A stretch of 64,000 nt of DNA. Origin: Novosphingobium sp. Chol11. Lineage in GTDB: Bacteria; Pseudomonadota; Alphaproteobacteria; Sphingomonadales; Sphingomonadaceae. The stretch lies in NCBI GenBank assembly GCA_945906105.1, contig CAMDQO010000001.1:62001-126000 (forward strand). Reading direction: 5' to 3'. This document shows positions 26,501-36,072 of this stretch, piece after piece. The notes beneath the pieces were generated by a model. That model was given only the letters and a program-made list of their open reading frames with translations. It ran no database searches and was not told the DNA's origin. Each line of letters begins with the position of its first letter. Positions within the stretch are counted from its first letter, which is position 1. Made by a program: the position numbers and the translations under genes.

Positions 26501-26712
26501 TTGGCCTTCGCCGCCGCATTTTCCGTCCCCTGAACGGCAGGGGCGGGTGCGATTGGCGGGAAGGCGCTGGGATTGAGCCGCTGGGACTCGATCATTTCTG
26601 CCGCTTCGTTCAGCGCCTTTTCCTCTCCTGGAGTCACCGCGCCAGGAGCAGAGTCACCTTGGCCGCAGGCGGCCAGCAACAATACGAGTGCAAGAGGGGC
26701 AAGCGGTTTCAT
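26497..26712 (-). CDS. Small putative lipoprotein
   Basis: A 71-residue protein starting MKPLAPLALVLLLAACGQGD: a lipoprotein signal peptide with lipobox LAAC. The mature part is short, acidic then Pro/Ala-rich, with EEKALNEAAEMIESQRL. An alternative start lies four codons upstream; neither has a strong ribosome-binding site. Function unknown. Its stop (TAA) overlaps the arfB stop region by 4 nt. Confidence 0.75.
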   Translation of the reverse strand: MKPLAPLALVLLLAACGQGDSAPGAVTPGEEKALNEAAEMIESQRLNPSAFPPIAPAPAVQGTENAAAKAN

Positions 26713-26805
26713 CGGCCAATCCATTCAGCAAGCCAGCGGGCGCGATCCTTCAAAAACCAAGTGCGCCCACCAGTGTAAATTAGTCTGGCGTGAGGTTCGC
26801 CCGCC

Positions 26806-27108
26806 TCAGTTAGGCTTGGGCGCGCCTTCAGCTGGTTTTTCTTCAAGGTCGTTGAATTCCTTGGCGACTTGCGCCGCATCATCCTTGACCTGATCTGGAG
26901 TTTTGGCGGCCTCTTTTGCAGCTTCACTTGAAGAAGCGCCATTGTCTGTCACCGGGGCGGCCGAAGCCTCAACCTGATTCACCGCTTCGTCAGCAGGCAT
27001 ATCGGCGCTATCTTCACTGGCCTGAACATCAGGGCTGTCTGATTTGCCGCAGGCGGAAAGCGACAGAACAGCAACCGAAGCAATGGCGGCGAAAGCAAAT
27101 TTTTTCAT
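26806..27108 (-). CDS. Small acidic putative lipoprotein
   Basis: A 100-residue protein with signal peptide and lipobox LSAC (MKKFAFAAIASVAVLSLSACGKSD). The mature chain is rich in Ala, Glu, Asp and Ser and ends PAEGAPKPN, probably disordered or helical. AGGGATC precedes the ATG. It resembles in style the lipoproteins at 26497-26712 and 46186-46458, but no function is recognised. Confidence 0.8.
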   Translation of the reverse strand: MKKFAFAAIASVAVLSLSACGKSDSPDVQASEDSADMPADEAVNQVEASAAPVTDNGASSSEAAKEAAKTPDQVKDDAAQVAKEFNDLEEKPAEGAPKPN

Positions 27109-27306
27109 CGTAGATCCCTATGAACTATTTTGGGGAGCAATCTGGAAGGCCGACGCATAACGCCAGCTTGAGCAATAGAGTCTAACCAACCCCAGGGTCT
27201 CTAGCCAAGCGAAAAGCGCAAGACAAATGACAATCGCCGCTTTTCCGCCATCTGATTTCTATTTTCACGCATGATTTCTGTCTGCGGAATAGCCTCGAGA
27301 GCGCCC

Positions 27307-27335
27307 TTGAACACATATAAAGAATTCTTTATATG
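27307..27335 (+). promoter_or_regulatory. Promoter with embedded 22-bp palindromic operator of the methionine operon
   Basis: A perfect 22-bp palindrome at 27314-27335 has half-site CATATAAAGAA. It coincides with a promoter: -35 TTGAAC (27307-27312), 17-nt spacer, -10 TATATG (27330-27335). Repressor binding would block RNA polymerase. The predicted transcription start (about 27342-27345) coincides with the ATG at 27345, implying a leaderless mRNA. ArsR-family regulators bind AT-rich palindromes of this type, so autoregulation is likely. Confidence 0.75.
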
Positions 27336-27344
27336 ATGCTCTGA

Positions 27345-28364
27345 ATGAAAATTGATCCCGCCCTTCGCGCGCTGGCAGACCCGACGCGTCTGCGCATCAT
27401 GCGGCTGCTGGCCCATATGGAGCTGGCAGTGGGAGAACTCGCACAGGTTCTGGGACAAAGCCAGCCGCGTGTTTCGCGCCACGTGCGGATATTGTGCGAC
27501 GCCGGCCTCGCTGAACGGCGGCGTGAAGGCAGCTGGGTGTTCCTGCATATTGCCATCGGTGAGGATCAAGCCCCACCGATTGGCGCGGCGGTCGCGCGGC
27601 TGCTGGCTGCGGCCGAAATGGATGATGCCGCCTTTGCCGCGCGCTGCGCCGAGGATCGTCGCCATCTTGCTGCGATCCGTGCCGCGCGCGAATTGCAGGC
27701 AGCAGCATACTTTGCCCGCCATGCCGAGGAATGGGATCAGTTGCGTCTGATGCACAGCCCGGACGGACCGGTTGAGACAGCCTTGGTGGCGGCGCTCTGT
27801 GGTGATGTTGGGGGCGGAAAGCATGAGGGCGGAGAGTTGGGCGCACTGCTCGATGTCGGCAGCGGCACGGGCCGGATTGCCGAATTGCTCGCCCCCGCTG
27901 CACGCCATGTCACTGCACTAGACAAGAGTCCTGAAATGCTCCGTATCGCCCGTGCCCGGCTCCAGCATCTGCCCGCTGACAGCCATGATCTGGTGCAGGG
28001 CGATTTTGCCGCGCTGCCGTTTGCCGATGCCGCGTTTGACACACTGACCTTTCATCAGGTGCTGCACTATGCGCAGGAGCCGGAACGCGCGCTGGCCGAA
28101 GCGGCGCGGGTCACGCGTCCCGGTGGCCGGATTGCCGTGGTCGATTTCGCCGCGCATGACCGTGAGGAACTGCGCACGGCCCATGCCCATGCGCGGCTCG
28201 GCTTTTCCGATGAGCAGATGCTCGCGCTGCTATCCGACGCCGGGTTTACCGCTGGCCCAGCCGTGGCGCTGCCCGGGCACGAGCTAACCGTCAAGATCTG
28301 GACCGGCACGCGAGGCAAAACCGCGCGCGCATTGAACAAGTCCCACAAGGAAGAGGCATCATGA
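27345..28364 (+). CDS. ArsR-family regulator fused to a SAM-dependent methyltransferase domain
   Basis: A 339-residue two-domain protein. Residues 1 to about 90 are an ArsR winged helix (DPTRLRIMRLLAHMELAVGELAQVLGQSQPRVSRHVRILCDAG). Residues about 160-320 are a Rossmann methyltransferase with motif I LLDVGSGTGRIAELL and the acidic DKSPEML. It lies directly upstream of metF and metH and overlaps metF by 4 nt. Placement and operator suggest a repressor of methionine synthesis that senses SAM or S-adenosylhomocysteine through the methyltransferase fold. That sensing role, and any catalysis, are inferred. No ribosome-binding site precedes the ATG. Confidence 0.88.
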   Translation: MKIDPALRALADPTRLRIMRLLAHMELAVGELAQVLGQSQPRVSRHVRILCDAGLAERRREGSWVFLHIAIGEDQAPPIGAAVARLLAAAEMDDAAFAARCAEDRRHLAAIRAARELQAAAYFARHAEEWDQLRLMHSPDGPVETALVAALCGDVGGGKHEGGELGALLDVGSGTGRIAELLAPAARHVTALDKSPEMLRIARARLQHLPADSHDLVQGDFAALPFADAAFDTLTFHQVLHYAQEPERALAEAARVTRPGGRIAVVDFAAHDREELRTAHAHARLGFSDEQMLALLSDAGFTAGPAVALPGHELTVKIWTGTRGKTARALNKSHKEEAS

Positions 28365-29257
28365 ATTTGCCCGCTGAAGCCCCGATATTCGCCGACCTGC
28401 CAGGGGACATTGCCGTGTCCTTCGAATTCTTCCCGCCCAAGAGCGAGAAGATGGAGGATCAGCTGTGGGCTGCGATCACTGAACTGGCTCCGCTCGGGCC
28501 ACGCTTCGTCTCGGTGACTTATGGCGCAGGCGGCTCCACACGCGAACGCACGCATGCAACGGTTGCGAGGATCGTCACGGAAACCAGTCTGGTTCCCGCC
28601 GCACACCTCACCTGCGTGGCGGCCAGCAAGGCCGAGATTGCCGAGATTGCCGATCAATACTGGGAAGCCGGTGTGCGGCATATCGTGGCGCTGCGCGGCG
28701 ATCCGCCGCCAAGCGATGGCGGCATGTTCACGCCGCATCCCGATGGCTATGCCAATGCTGCCGAACTGGTCGCAGGTCTGCGCGCGGGCCACGACTTCGA
28801 GATTTCGGTTGCCGCCTATCCCGAGGTTCACCCCGATGCGGCCAATGCCAAGGCCGATCTCGACAACCTTAAGCGCAAACTTGATGCCGGTGCGACACAG
28901 GCGATCACTCAGTTCTTCTTCTCTACCGACGCCTATTTCCGCTTTCTCGATCAGGCGCTGGCCGCTGGTATCAGTGCACCGATCCTGCCGGGGATCATGC
29001 CGGTGACGAGCTTTGCTGCGATCCGGCGGATGTCCGCCAATACCGAGATTCCGGGATGGATGGAGGCGATGTTCGCAGGGCTGGACGATCGCCCCGGCCC
29101 GCGCGCGCTGGTTTCTGCCGTGGTTGCCGCCGATATGTGCCGCAGGCTCTATGCAGGCGGTGTGCGCGATTTCCATTTTTACACGCTCAACCGTGCCGAA
29201 CAGGCCTATGCCATCTGCCAGTTGCTCGGGCTTAGACCCACAGGAGTTGACCAATGA
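28361..29257 (+). CDS. metF: 5,10-methylenetetrahydrofolate reductase
   Basis: FAD enzyme that reduces methylene-THF to methyl-THF, the methyl donor for methionine synthase. The 298-residue TIM barrel starts with VSFEFFPPKSEKMED and has the FAD-site segments HLTCVA, ALRGDPP and ISVAAYPEVHPDA, and TQFFFSTDAYFRF. It overlaps the regulator and metH(N) genes by 4 nt each, so the operon is translationally linked. Confidence 0.95.
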   Translation: MNLPAEAPIFADLPGDIAVSFEFFPPKSEKMEDQLWAAITELAPLGPRFVSVTYGAGGSTRERTHATVARIVTETSLVPAAHLTCVAASKAEIAEIADQYWEAGVRHIVALRGDPPPSDGGMFTPHPDGYANAAELVAGLRAGHDFEISVAAYPEVHPDAANAKADLDNLKRKLDAGATQAITQFFFSTDAYFRFLDQALAAGISAPILPGIMPVTSFAAIRRMSANTEIPGWMEAMFAGLDDRPGPRALVSAVVAADMCRRLYAGGVRDFHFYTLNRAEQAYAICQLLGLRPTGVDQ

Positions 29258-30315
29258 CAGCCCGCGAATCCCTGCTTGCCGAGGCGGCCAAGCGCATCCT
29301 GATCACCGATGGTGCTTTCGGTACCGAGATCCAGAACTACAAGCTTGCCGAGGCGGACTATGCCGGATCGCTGGGCCTCGCCAAGGACCAGAAGGGCAAC
29401 AATGATATCCTCGCGCTGACCAAGCCCGAGGTGCCCGAGGCAATCCACCGCGCCTATTTCGAGGCCGGGGCGGACATCGCCGAGACCAACACCTTCTCGG
29501 CCAACCGCATCAGTCAGGCCGACTATGCCGCCGAGCATCTGGTGCGCGAGATCAACCTCGCTTCGGCGCAACTGGCACGGCGTGTGGCGGACGAATATCA
29601 GGCTAAAGACGCCAAAAACGGTATTATCCGCCCAAGGTTCGTCGCCGGTGCCATCGGCCCGACCAACAAGACGCTGTCGCTCTCGCCCGATGTCAACGAT
29701 CCCGGCTACCGCGAGATTGATTGGGACACGCTGGTGGCGGTTTACAAGGAACAGGCTGCTGCGCTGGTTGAGGGCGGGGCCGATTTCATCCTGATCGAGA
29801 CGGTGTTCGATACGCTCAACGCCAAGGCCGGGATCATGGCAATCAAGCAGCTCTCGGCAGACCTCGGCCGCGATGTGCCGATCATGCTGTCGATGACGCT
29901 GACCGATCTTTCGGGCCGCAATCTTTCGGGCCACACGGTCGAGGCGTTCTGGCATGCGGTGCGCCACGCCAAGCCGGTGACCATCGGGCTCAACTGCTCG
30001 TTCGGTGCCACCCAGCTGCGCCCGCATGTGAAGGCACTGTCGGCCATCGCCGATACGCTGATCATGGTCTATCCCAACGCGGGCCTACCCAATGAGTTGG
30101 GCGAATATGATGAAATGCCCGAGACCACGGCGGCGCTGGTCAAGGAATGGGCCGATCACGGACAGGTCAATATTCTCGGCGGTTGCTGCGGATCAACCCC
30201 TGAGCATATCGCGGCGATGGCGGCGGCGGTGCAGGGCTTGCCCCCCCGCCAGCTGCCGGTGCTGGAGCCGGTGACGCGGCTGGCTGGGTTGGAACCCTTC
30301 ATCATGGCGGCTTGA
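29254..30315 (+). CDS. metH: Methionine synthase, homocysteine-binding module (split MetH, part 1)
   Basis: Cobalamin-dependent methionine synthase N-terminal module of 353 residues, binding homocysteine through zinc. Zinc ligands are in GLNCSFGA (about C248) and GGCCGSTPEHI (about C309 and C310). IADTLIMVYPNAGLPN is typical of the family. It stands as a separate gene; the remaining modules are in the gene at 30476. Together the two have 1225 residues, essentially the length of single-chain E. coli MetH (1227). Confidence 0.93.
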   Translation: MTARESLLAEAAKRILITDGAFGTEIQNYKLAEADYAGSLGLAKDQKGNNDILALTKPEVPEAIHRAYFEAGADIAETNTFSANRISQADYAAEHLVREINLASAQLARRVADEYQAKDAKNGIIRPRFVAGAIGPTNKTLSLSPDVNDPGYREIDWDTLVAVYKEQAAALVEGGADFILIETVFDTLNAKAGIMAIKQLSADLGRDVPIMLSMTLTDLSGRNLSGHTVEAFWHAVRHAKPVTIGLNCSFGATQLRPHVKALSAIADTLIMVYPNAGLPNELGEYDEMPETTAALVKEWADHGQVNILGGCCGSTPEHIAAMAAAVQGLPPRQLPVLEPVTRLAGLEPFIMAA

Positions 30316-30321
30316 TACTTC

Positions 30322-30460
30322 GCCCCTCCTCTTCAGGGGAGGGGCATCGAGACTTGGCAGCTTGCTGCCTAGTCGCAGTGGGGTGGGGTTTATCCTAGGG
30401 GTGCAACGTTGAGCCCAGCGGAGAGACCCCACCCCAACCCCTCCCCTGAAGAGGAGGGGC
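30322..30460. repeat. Foldback repeat between the two metH genes
   Basis: A perfect 23-bp inverted repeat (30322-30344 and 30438-30460) encloses a second inverted G/C-rich pair (around 30378-30390 and 30426-30436). Each 23-bp arm is itself partly self-complementary (CCCCTCC...GGGGAGGGG). The element fills nearly the whole 160-bp gap between metH parts. It may act as a stabilising or attenuating mRNA structure in the operon; that is inferred. Confidence 0.85.
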
Positions 30461-30475
30461 TTGAGAGAGTAGCGA

Positions 30476-33094
30476 ATGACACAAAATCCTTCTTCCGTTC
30501 GTTTCGTCAATGTCGGCGAGCGCACCAATGTCACCGGATCAGCGGCTTTCAAGAAGCTGATCCTTGGCGGTGACTATGCCCGCGCGGTCGAAGTCGCGCG
30601 CAGCCAAGTGGAGAACGGCGCGCAGGTTATCGATGTCAACATGGACGAAGGGCTGCTCGATGCGGTTCACGCCATGACCACCTTCCTCAACCTGACCGCC
30701 GCCGAGCCTGACATCGCCCGCGTGCCGGTGATGATCGATTCATCGAAGTGGGAAGTGATAGAGGCCGGGCTGAAATGTGTTTCAGGCAAGCCGATCGTCA
30801 ATTCGATCTCGATGAAGGAGGGCGAGGAACAGTTCCTCGGCCACGCCCGCAAATGCATGGATTATGGCGCTGCCGTCGTGGTCATGGCCTTTGACGAAAA
30901 GGGCCAGGCGGACACCAAGGAGCGCAAGGTTGCGATCTGCGAGCGGGCCTACAAGCTGCTCACCGGCATTGGCTTCCCGCCCGAGGATATCATCTTCGAT
31001 GCCAACGTCTTTGCAGTTGCCACCGGGATCGAGGAGCACAACAATTACGGCGTCGATTTCATCGAGGCGGTGAAAGAAATCCGCCTGCGCTGCCCGCATG
31101 TGCATTTTTCGGGCGGACTATCGAACCTGTCGTTCTCGTTCCGCGGCAACGAGCCGGTGCGCCGGGCGATGCATTCGATCTTCCTGTACTATGCCATCCC
31201 CGCCGGGCTCGATATGGCCATCGTCAATGCCGGGCAACTTGACGTTTATGATCAGATCGACGCGGAACTCAGGCAGGCCTGCGAGGATGTGATCCTCAAC
31301 CGAGATCCTGATGCCACCGAGCGTCTTGTCACGCTGGCCGAGAAGTTTCGCGGCACCGATGCGGCGGTTGAGAAAGCCGCCGAGGAATGGCGCGGCTGGG
31401 ATGTGGCGCTGCGGCTGGAACACGCGCTGGTCAAGGGCATCGATGCCTATGTAGTCGAGGATACCGAAGAAGCGCGGCTGCTCCACGCCAATAACGGGGG
31501 GCGCCCGATCGAGGTGATCGAAGGTCCGCTGATGCAGGGCATGAACACGGTCGGAGACCTGTTCGGTGCAGGCAAGATGTTCCTGCCACAAGTGGTGAAA
31601 TCGGCGCGCGTGATGAAGAAGGCCGTGGCGCACCTGATCCCGTTCATCGAGGCTGCAAAGGAACCCGGCGCGCGGCCCAAGGGCAAGATCGTGATGGCCA
31701 CGGTCAAGGGCGATGTTCACGATATCGGCAAGAACATCGTCGGCGTCGTGCTCCAGTGCAATGGCTATCAGGTCATCGATCTCGGCGTCATGGTGCCATG
31801 GTCGACGATCATCGAGACGGCGATCAAGGAGGATGCCGATATCATCGGGCTGTCCGGCCTGATCACGCCCTCGCTGGATGAGATGGTGACTGTGGCTGAA
31901 GAAATGCAGCGCGCGGGGCTGACAATTCCGCTGCTGATCGGCGGGGCGACCACCAGCCGCTTGCATACCGCGCTCAGGATCGAACCGGCCTATAAAGGCC
32001 CGGTGATCCACGTCCTCGATGCCAGCCGGGCGGTGGGCGTTGCCAGCCAGCTATTGTCAGACACCCAGCGCGATCCCTTCGTTGCGGCGACGGCGGCGGA
32101 GTATCAGCACATGCGCGATGTCCGCGCGGGCAAGGAGCAGTCGGTGCTGCTCAGCCTCACCGATGCGCGCGCCAATGGCTTCAAGGCCGACATGAGCGAA
32201 AAAGCGCCGCCGCCAGAGCAGCCCGGCATCCACCTGTTCAACGGCTGGGATCTCGCCGATCTGCGTGCCTGTTTTGACTGGACGCCGTTCTTTCGCGCTT
32301 GGGAACTGGCGGGCAATTACCCGGCGATCCTTGACGATGCGGTGGTCGGCGAAAGCGCGCGTTCGCTCTTTGCCGATGCCCAGGCCATGCTCGATCAGAT
32401 TGTCAGCGAAAGGTGGCTGACTGCGCGCGGTGTCGTTGGCTTCTGGCCTTGCGCGCGCGAGGAAGATGATGTGATCATCCACCTTGAAGGCCCGCAGCCG
32501 CCGCTGCATCTTGCGTTCCTGCGCCAGCAAATTCGCAAGAGCCGTGACCGCGCCAATTATTGTCTGGCCGATTTCATCGATCCCGATGGTGATTGGCTGG
32601 GCGGTTTCGCGGTGAGCATTCATGGCATCGAGCCGCACCTTGCGCGGTTTCAGGCAGGCCATGACGATTACAACGACATCCTGCTCAAAGCACTCGCTGA
32701 CCGTTTTGCCGAAGCCTTTGCCGAGCGCTTGCACCAGCACGTCCGCACCACGCTGTGGAGCTATGCTCCCGGCGAGCAACTGACCAACGAGGCACTGATC
32801 AAGGAGCAATATCGCGGCATCCGTCCCGCTCCCGGCTATCCGGCCTGCCCCGATCACAGTCTCAAGCCAATGTTGTTCGATCTGCTCGGCGGCGCGGCCA
32901 ACATCGGCATGGAACTGACCGAAAACTTTGCCATGCTGCCAACAGCCGCAGTCTCAGGCCTTTACTTCGCCCACCCGCAGGCTGAGTATTTTGGCGTTGC
33001 ACGCATCGGCCGCGATCAGGTGGCAGACTATGCCGCGCGGCGCGGGGTTGATCTGGCACAGGCGGAACGCTGGTTGCGGCCAAACCTCGATTGA
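30476..33094 (+). CDS. metH: Methionine synthase, folate/cobalamin/reactivation modules (split MetH, part 2)
   Basis: An 872-residue protein with the other three MetH modules in order. The methyl-THF-binding pterin domain ([20 protein letters not shown], about 8-270) comes first. Next are the cap and B12-binding domains with [11 protein letters not shown] (His that ligates cobalt near residue 415) and [13 protein letters not shown]. Last is the SAM-dependent reactivation domain ending [16 protein letters not shown]. It needs the homocysteine module encoded just upstream. Its stop codon abuts the stop of the convergent DUF4424 gene. Confidence 0.95.
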   Translation: MTQNPSSVRFVNVGERTNVTGSAAFKKLILGGDYARAVEVARSQVENGAQVIDVNMDEGLLDAVHAMTTFLNLTAAEPDIARVPVMIDSSKWEVIEAGLKCVSGKPIVNSISMKEGEEQFLGHARKCMDYGAAVVVMAFDEKGQADTKERKVAICERAYKLLTGIGFPPEDIIFDANVFAVATGIEEHNNYGVDFIEAVKEIRLRCPHVHFSGGLSNLSFSFRGNEPVRRAMHSIFLYYAIPAGLDMAIVNAGQLDVYDQIDAELRQACEDVILNRDPDATERLVTLAEKFRGTDAAVEKAAEEWRGWDVALRLEHALVKGIDAYVVEDTEEARLLHANNGGRPIEVIEGPLMQGMNTVGDLFGAGKMFLPQVVKSARVMKKAVAHLIPFIEAAKEPGARPKGKIVMATVKGDVHDIGKNIVGVVLQCNGYQVIDLGVMVPWSTIIETAIKEDADIIGLSGLITPSLDEMVTVAEEMQRAGLTIPLLIGGATTSRLHTALRIEPAYKGPVIHVLDASRAVGVASQLLSDTQRDPFVAATAAEYQHMRDVRAGKEQSVLLSLTDARANGFKADMSEKAPPPEQPGIHLFNGWDLADLRACFDWTPFFRAWELAGNYPAILDDAVVGESARSLFADAQAMLDQIVSERWLTARGVVGFWPCAREEDDVIIHLEGPQPPLHLAFLRQQIRKSRDRANYCLADFIDPDGDWLGGFAVSIHGIEPHLARFQAGHDDYNDILLKALADRFAEAFAERLHQHVRTTLWSYAPGEQLTNEALIKEQYRGIRPAPGYPACPDHSLKPMLFDLLGGAANIGMELTENFAMLPTAAVSGLYFAHPQAEYFGVARIGRDQVADYAARRGVDLAQAERWLRPNLD

Positions 33095-34111
33095 TCAATC
33101 AGTTTCGTGCCATTGGGCGATGACGATCTCAAGATCACCCTTTGGTTCGAAATTGGTCTTGCGCACTTCAAAGCGGGTGGGGGAGATCTTTTTCACCCCG
33201 TCCATGCAGAAGCTCACCAAATTGCCGGGCTTGCCTTTATCGATCACCAATCGAAATTGCTTGATCGGCCCTCGCCAGTTCCGGCCTGAGCTGAGTACAT
33301 AACCGATCCAGGTCTCGGAATTGATGGCTGGGCTATCGGGCTTGTTCTTGCGGTTCAGTGCCTCGCGCGAATCGAAAGCGGCAAGGAAGCTTTTGTCGAT
33401 GCAATAGCGCCCGGCATAATCTTTCCAGTCAGGATATTTCCGCGCTTCGGGATAGAGCGATCCAGCCACCGATCCGCCGGTGATCGGCACATAGCGGTGC
33501 GTCACCGTAACCGTCTTGCCAGCAAGGAATGTTTGGCGGCGGGTAACATGAGTGACCATGTCCCACGCAGGCAGGACCACCCCGCTGGCTCCCCGCTCAC
33601 GGCGCAGCAGGCCTTCCTTGATGTAGCCATCGCGCTGGGCCGGGGTCAGTTTGTGAACGAAATCGGGGGCTGATCCCTCGCCGGTAAACCACGAAACCGG
33701 CCAGCCGAGCGCCTTTACCCGCACCGTCACATCGCGCCCGTTCACCTCAGCCTTCTCGATCACGGTCAGCTTCGCCGGTTTGCCATCAATCGTTGTCCGA
33801 AAATCGAGCCGACTGAGATCGGGGATCTGCCCATCACCATACCACGGACCAAGGCCGCCGGGGATCGCGGGCAATGGGAAGGAAGCCAGTGTTTCGATGT
33901 CTTTGGCTGATCGGTTGGTGAAGCGATAGGCAACGCGTACTTCGTCTGCCGAGATGAACAGGTCCTCGCTGTCCATGGAGATCATGTTGTTCTGCACCAG
34001 CTCGATGCCGCCCAGCGCAATCGCTGCCTCGCTGTCATTGGCGAGGGCAGGCGCAGCCATCGCTGCACCCAGCAGTGCGATTGCCGTGCAGGCTGTTTGC
34101 GTGTGCTTCAT
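33095..34111 (-). CDS. Exported DUF4424-type protein
   Basis: A 338-residue protein with a signal peptide (MKHTQTACTAIALLGAAMAAPALA), followed by NDSEAAIALGGIELVQNNMISMDSEDL and a beta-rich body (VRVAYRFTNRSAKDIETLASFPLP). These match the DUF4424 pattern of periplasmic proteins of unknown function as I remember it. It overlaps the upstream 93-residue gene by 4 nt (ATGA), so the two form an operon. Confidence 0.75.
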   Translation of the reverse strand: MKHTQTACTAIALLGAAMAAPALANDSEAAIALGGIELVQNNMISMDSEDLFISADEVRVAYRFTNRSAKDIETLASFPLPAIPGGLGPWYGDGQIPDLSRLDFRTTIDGKPAKLTVIEKAEVNGRDVTVRVKALGWPVSWFTGEGSAPDFVHKLTPAQRDGYIKEGLLRRERGASGVVLPAWDMVTHVTRRQTFLAGKTVTVTHRYVPITGGSVAGSLYPEARKYPDWKDYAGRYCIDKSFLAAFDSREALNRKNKPDSPAINSETWIGYVLSSGRNWRGPIKQFRLVIDKGKPGNLVSFCMDGVKKISPTRFEVRKTNFEPKGDLEIVIAQWHETD

Positions 34112-34389
34112 TTGCTGTTCCTGATGTCAAAGCGCGCGGGCCGCGAAAGAATGAAGGGCAACTCGTTTGAGGCAATCCCCGATTGGTGGCCATTATCATG
34201 GATCAGTGTGACGCGGCCTTGCCCGGCGGAAACCACGACAGCGCAGACCGTATCAATCCATTCGTGCAGCCGCGCCCGGGTAAAGGCCAGCGCCTCGCCC
34301 TGAGTGCTTGCCTCGCCTGCCGATTCAAGCTCGGCCTCCAACTCGATCACGCGCTCTACTGCGGCGTCAACGGTGCGGGGTTCGGACAT
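34108..34389 (-). CDS. Small hypothetical protein upstream of the DUF4424 gene
   Basis: The start at 34389 (MSEPRTVDAAVERVIELEAELESAG) has AAGGAAAG just ahead, giving 93 residues; the longer frame to 34533 runs into the divergent gene's promoter region and is not supported. The first 30 residues look like an amphipathic or coiled-coil helix, the rest mixed alpha/beta. No signal peptide. No family recognised. It is coupled to the DUF4424 gene. Confidence 0.65.
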   Translation of the reverse strand: MSEPRTVDAAVERVIELEAELESAGEASTQGEALAFTRARLHEWIDTVCAVVVSAGQGRVTLIHDNGHQSGIASNELPFILSRPARFDIRNSK

Positions 34390-34490
34390 GGTCTTTCCTT
34401 TTATGCGCCCTCCAGCAATGCCCCGGCTCAATGGCTGAGGCAAGCGCGAGCCGGGGTCGACTCGGAAGTCGCTTGCGCTATCATGGGCAG

Positions 34491-35675
34491 ATGATGTCAC
34501 TGGCACTCCTGTTGCTGTCGATCCAAGTAACACCGCCTGATTATGTTCCGGCCATGGCTGCCGTCACATTTGATCGCAAGACCACGCATGTGGTTCTCGC
34601 CGAAGGCTTCGCTGACCGGCAGACGGAGCGCTTGGTCACGGCTGACGATCCGGTGCGCATTGCCAGCATATCGAAACTCGTCACCACGCTCGGCGTCATG
34701 CGACTGGTCGATGCGGGCAAGCTCGATCTGGACCGCGATGTTTCGGACTATCTCGGTTGGCGCTTGCGCAATCCGGCCTTTCCGGAAAAAGTGATCACGC
34801 TGCGGCTGCTGCTTTCGCACCAGTCAAGCCTGCTCGATGGGCCTGATCTCTATATCATTCCGCTCGGCGAAACGCTGCGCGCACGACTTGCCGATCCGCG
34901 TGTGTGGGATGCGGGCCACGCACCGGGTTCGGGCTGGTTCCACTACACCAATCTGAACTTTCCGGTGGTTGCCACGGTGATGGAGCGCGCCACCGGCGAA
35001 CGCTTTGACCGCCTGATGCGGCGGCTGGTGCTGAAGCCGCTCAGGCTTGATGCCTGCTTCAACTGGTCTGGCTGCAGCCCGCGCGCGATGAAACGGGCGG
35101 TGGTGCTGTACCGGGCCTCGGGCGAAGTGGCGAAGGATGATTTGAAAGGCGAATTTCCCGATTGCCTCGTCGTTTCCGCGGCGGACGGATCGTGCGATCT
35201 TGCCAGCTATATTCCCGGCAGCAATGGCGCGCTATTCTCGCCACAAGGGGGGCTGCGAATCACGATGAAAGATCTCGCCAAAGTCGGGCAGATTCTGGCG
35301 CGTGGCGGTAAGGGGTTCATCTCAAACAAGTCCTTTTCCGAAATGACCAGGCCTCAGTGGCGCTTCGATGGGAGCAACGGGCTGGGTGAGGATGGCACTT
35401 CGAACGGCTTTTTCTGCACCTATGGGCTGGCCGCACACCAGATCGAAGCCGGTGGGCCCGGCTGCCACGATGGTCTGTTCGGCGATGCCATCACCCGTTT
35501 CGGCCATTCCGGGGATGCCTATGGCCTCAAGGGCGGTCTGTGGATTGATTCTCGCACTGGCCGGGGCCTCGCGTTCTTCATCAGTGCTGCCCCAAGCTCT
35601 GATCCCGGTGCGCGGAGCGCTTTTACCGCACGCGAGGAAAGCCTCGTTAGCCAGACGCTTGTGGCCAGGCATTAG
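34491..35675 (+). CDS. Serine beta-lactamase-family hydrolase (class C/DD-peptidase fold)
   Basis: A 394-residue member of the beta-lactamase/esterase superfamily. The SxxK motif is in RIASISKLVTTLGVMRLVDAG (Ser near 59) and the YxN equivalent in FHYTNLNFP (near 151), with a HSGDAYGLKGG segment near the C-terminus in place of KTG. The frame is open further upstream, but ATG 34491/34494 fits the family and starts with a short hydrophobic stretch (MMSLALLLLSIQV) that may be a weak signal peptide. The substrate (peptide, ester or lactam) is unknown; most relatives are not resistance enzymes. Confidence 0.8.
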   Translation: MMSLALLLLSIQVTPPDYVPAMAAVTFDRKTTHVVLAEGFADRQTERLVTADDPVRIASISKLVTTLGVMRLVDAGKLDLDRDVSDYLGWRLRNPAFPEKVITLRLLLSHQSSLLDGPDLYIIPLGETLRARLADPRVWDAGHAPGSGWFHYTNLNFPVVATVMERATGERFDRLMRRLVLKPLRLDACFNWSGCSPRAMKRAVVLYRASGEVAKDDLKGEFPDCLVVSAADGSCDLASYIPGSNGALFSPQGGLRITMKDLAKVGQILARGGKGFISNKSFSEMTRPQWRFDGSNGLGEDGTSNGFFCTYGLAAHQIEAGGPGCHDGLFGDAITRFGHSGDAYGLKGGLWIDSRTGRGLAFFISAAPSSDPGARSAFTAREESLVSQTLVARH

Positions 35676-35693
35676 GCTGAGACGACAGATTCT

Positions 35694-35722
35694 TTGTAAT
35701 TTGCTGCGCTATGCCCTATATA
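35694..35722 (+). promoter_or_regulatory. Promoter of the cold-shock gene
   Basis: TTGTAA (35694-35699), exactly 17 nt, TATATA (35717-35722). The predicted start near 35729 gives a leader of about 127 nt, typical of cold-shock genes. Confidence 0.6.
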
Positions 35723-35728
35723 GGCTCC

Positions 35729-35855
35729 GCTGACGTCGCTTGCGACGGATATCGGGCCTCTAATCGCGGCTCCATTTATCCCTTTCTCGTTTTTCTGAAG
35801 CCGGAATGTACCGATCTCGGTACCTTTCGCATTTTCTGGGATAAAGGACTTCCCT
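35729..35855 (+). promoter_or_regulatory. Structured 5' leader of the cold-shock gene
   Basis: The leader holds a hairpin CGTCGC/GCGACG (35734-35739 with 35742-35747) right after the predicted start, and a second GTACCG/CGGTAC (35808-35813 with 35818-35823), then AAAGGAC before ATG 35856. Long structured leaders are the usual thermosensing element of cspA-type genes; here this is inferred from position. Confidence 0.5.
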
Positions 35856-36062
35856 ATGACTATTGGTACCGTAAAATTTTTCAACCCTGACAAGGGCTTC
35901 GGCTTCATTGCGCCTGAGGGCGGCGGGGCTGACGCATTTGTGCACATTTCGGCCGTGGAACGTGCCGGCATGGGCACGCTCGACAAGGATCAGCGCGTTT
36001 CCTATGATCTGGAAACCGATCAGCGTGGCAAGACCTCGGCTGTGAATCTTCAGAGCGCCTAA
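35856..36062 (+). CDS. CspA-family cold-shock protein
   Basis: A 68-residue single OB-fold RNA chaperone. RNP1 is KGFGFI and RNP2 DAFVHI, after the typical start MTIGTVKFFNPDKGFGF. Binds single-stranded RNA/DNA in the cytoplasm. A strong promoter, long leader and strong terminator indicate a high-level monocistronic transcript. Length and motifs match the family. Confidence 0.96.
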   Translation: MTIGTVKFFNPDKGFGFIAPEGGGADAFVHISAVERAGMGTLDKDQRVSYDLETDQRGKTSAVNLQSA

Positions 36063-36072
36063 AAACAACCTG

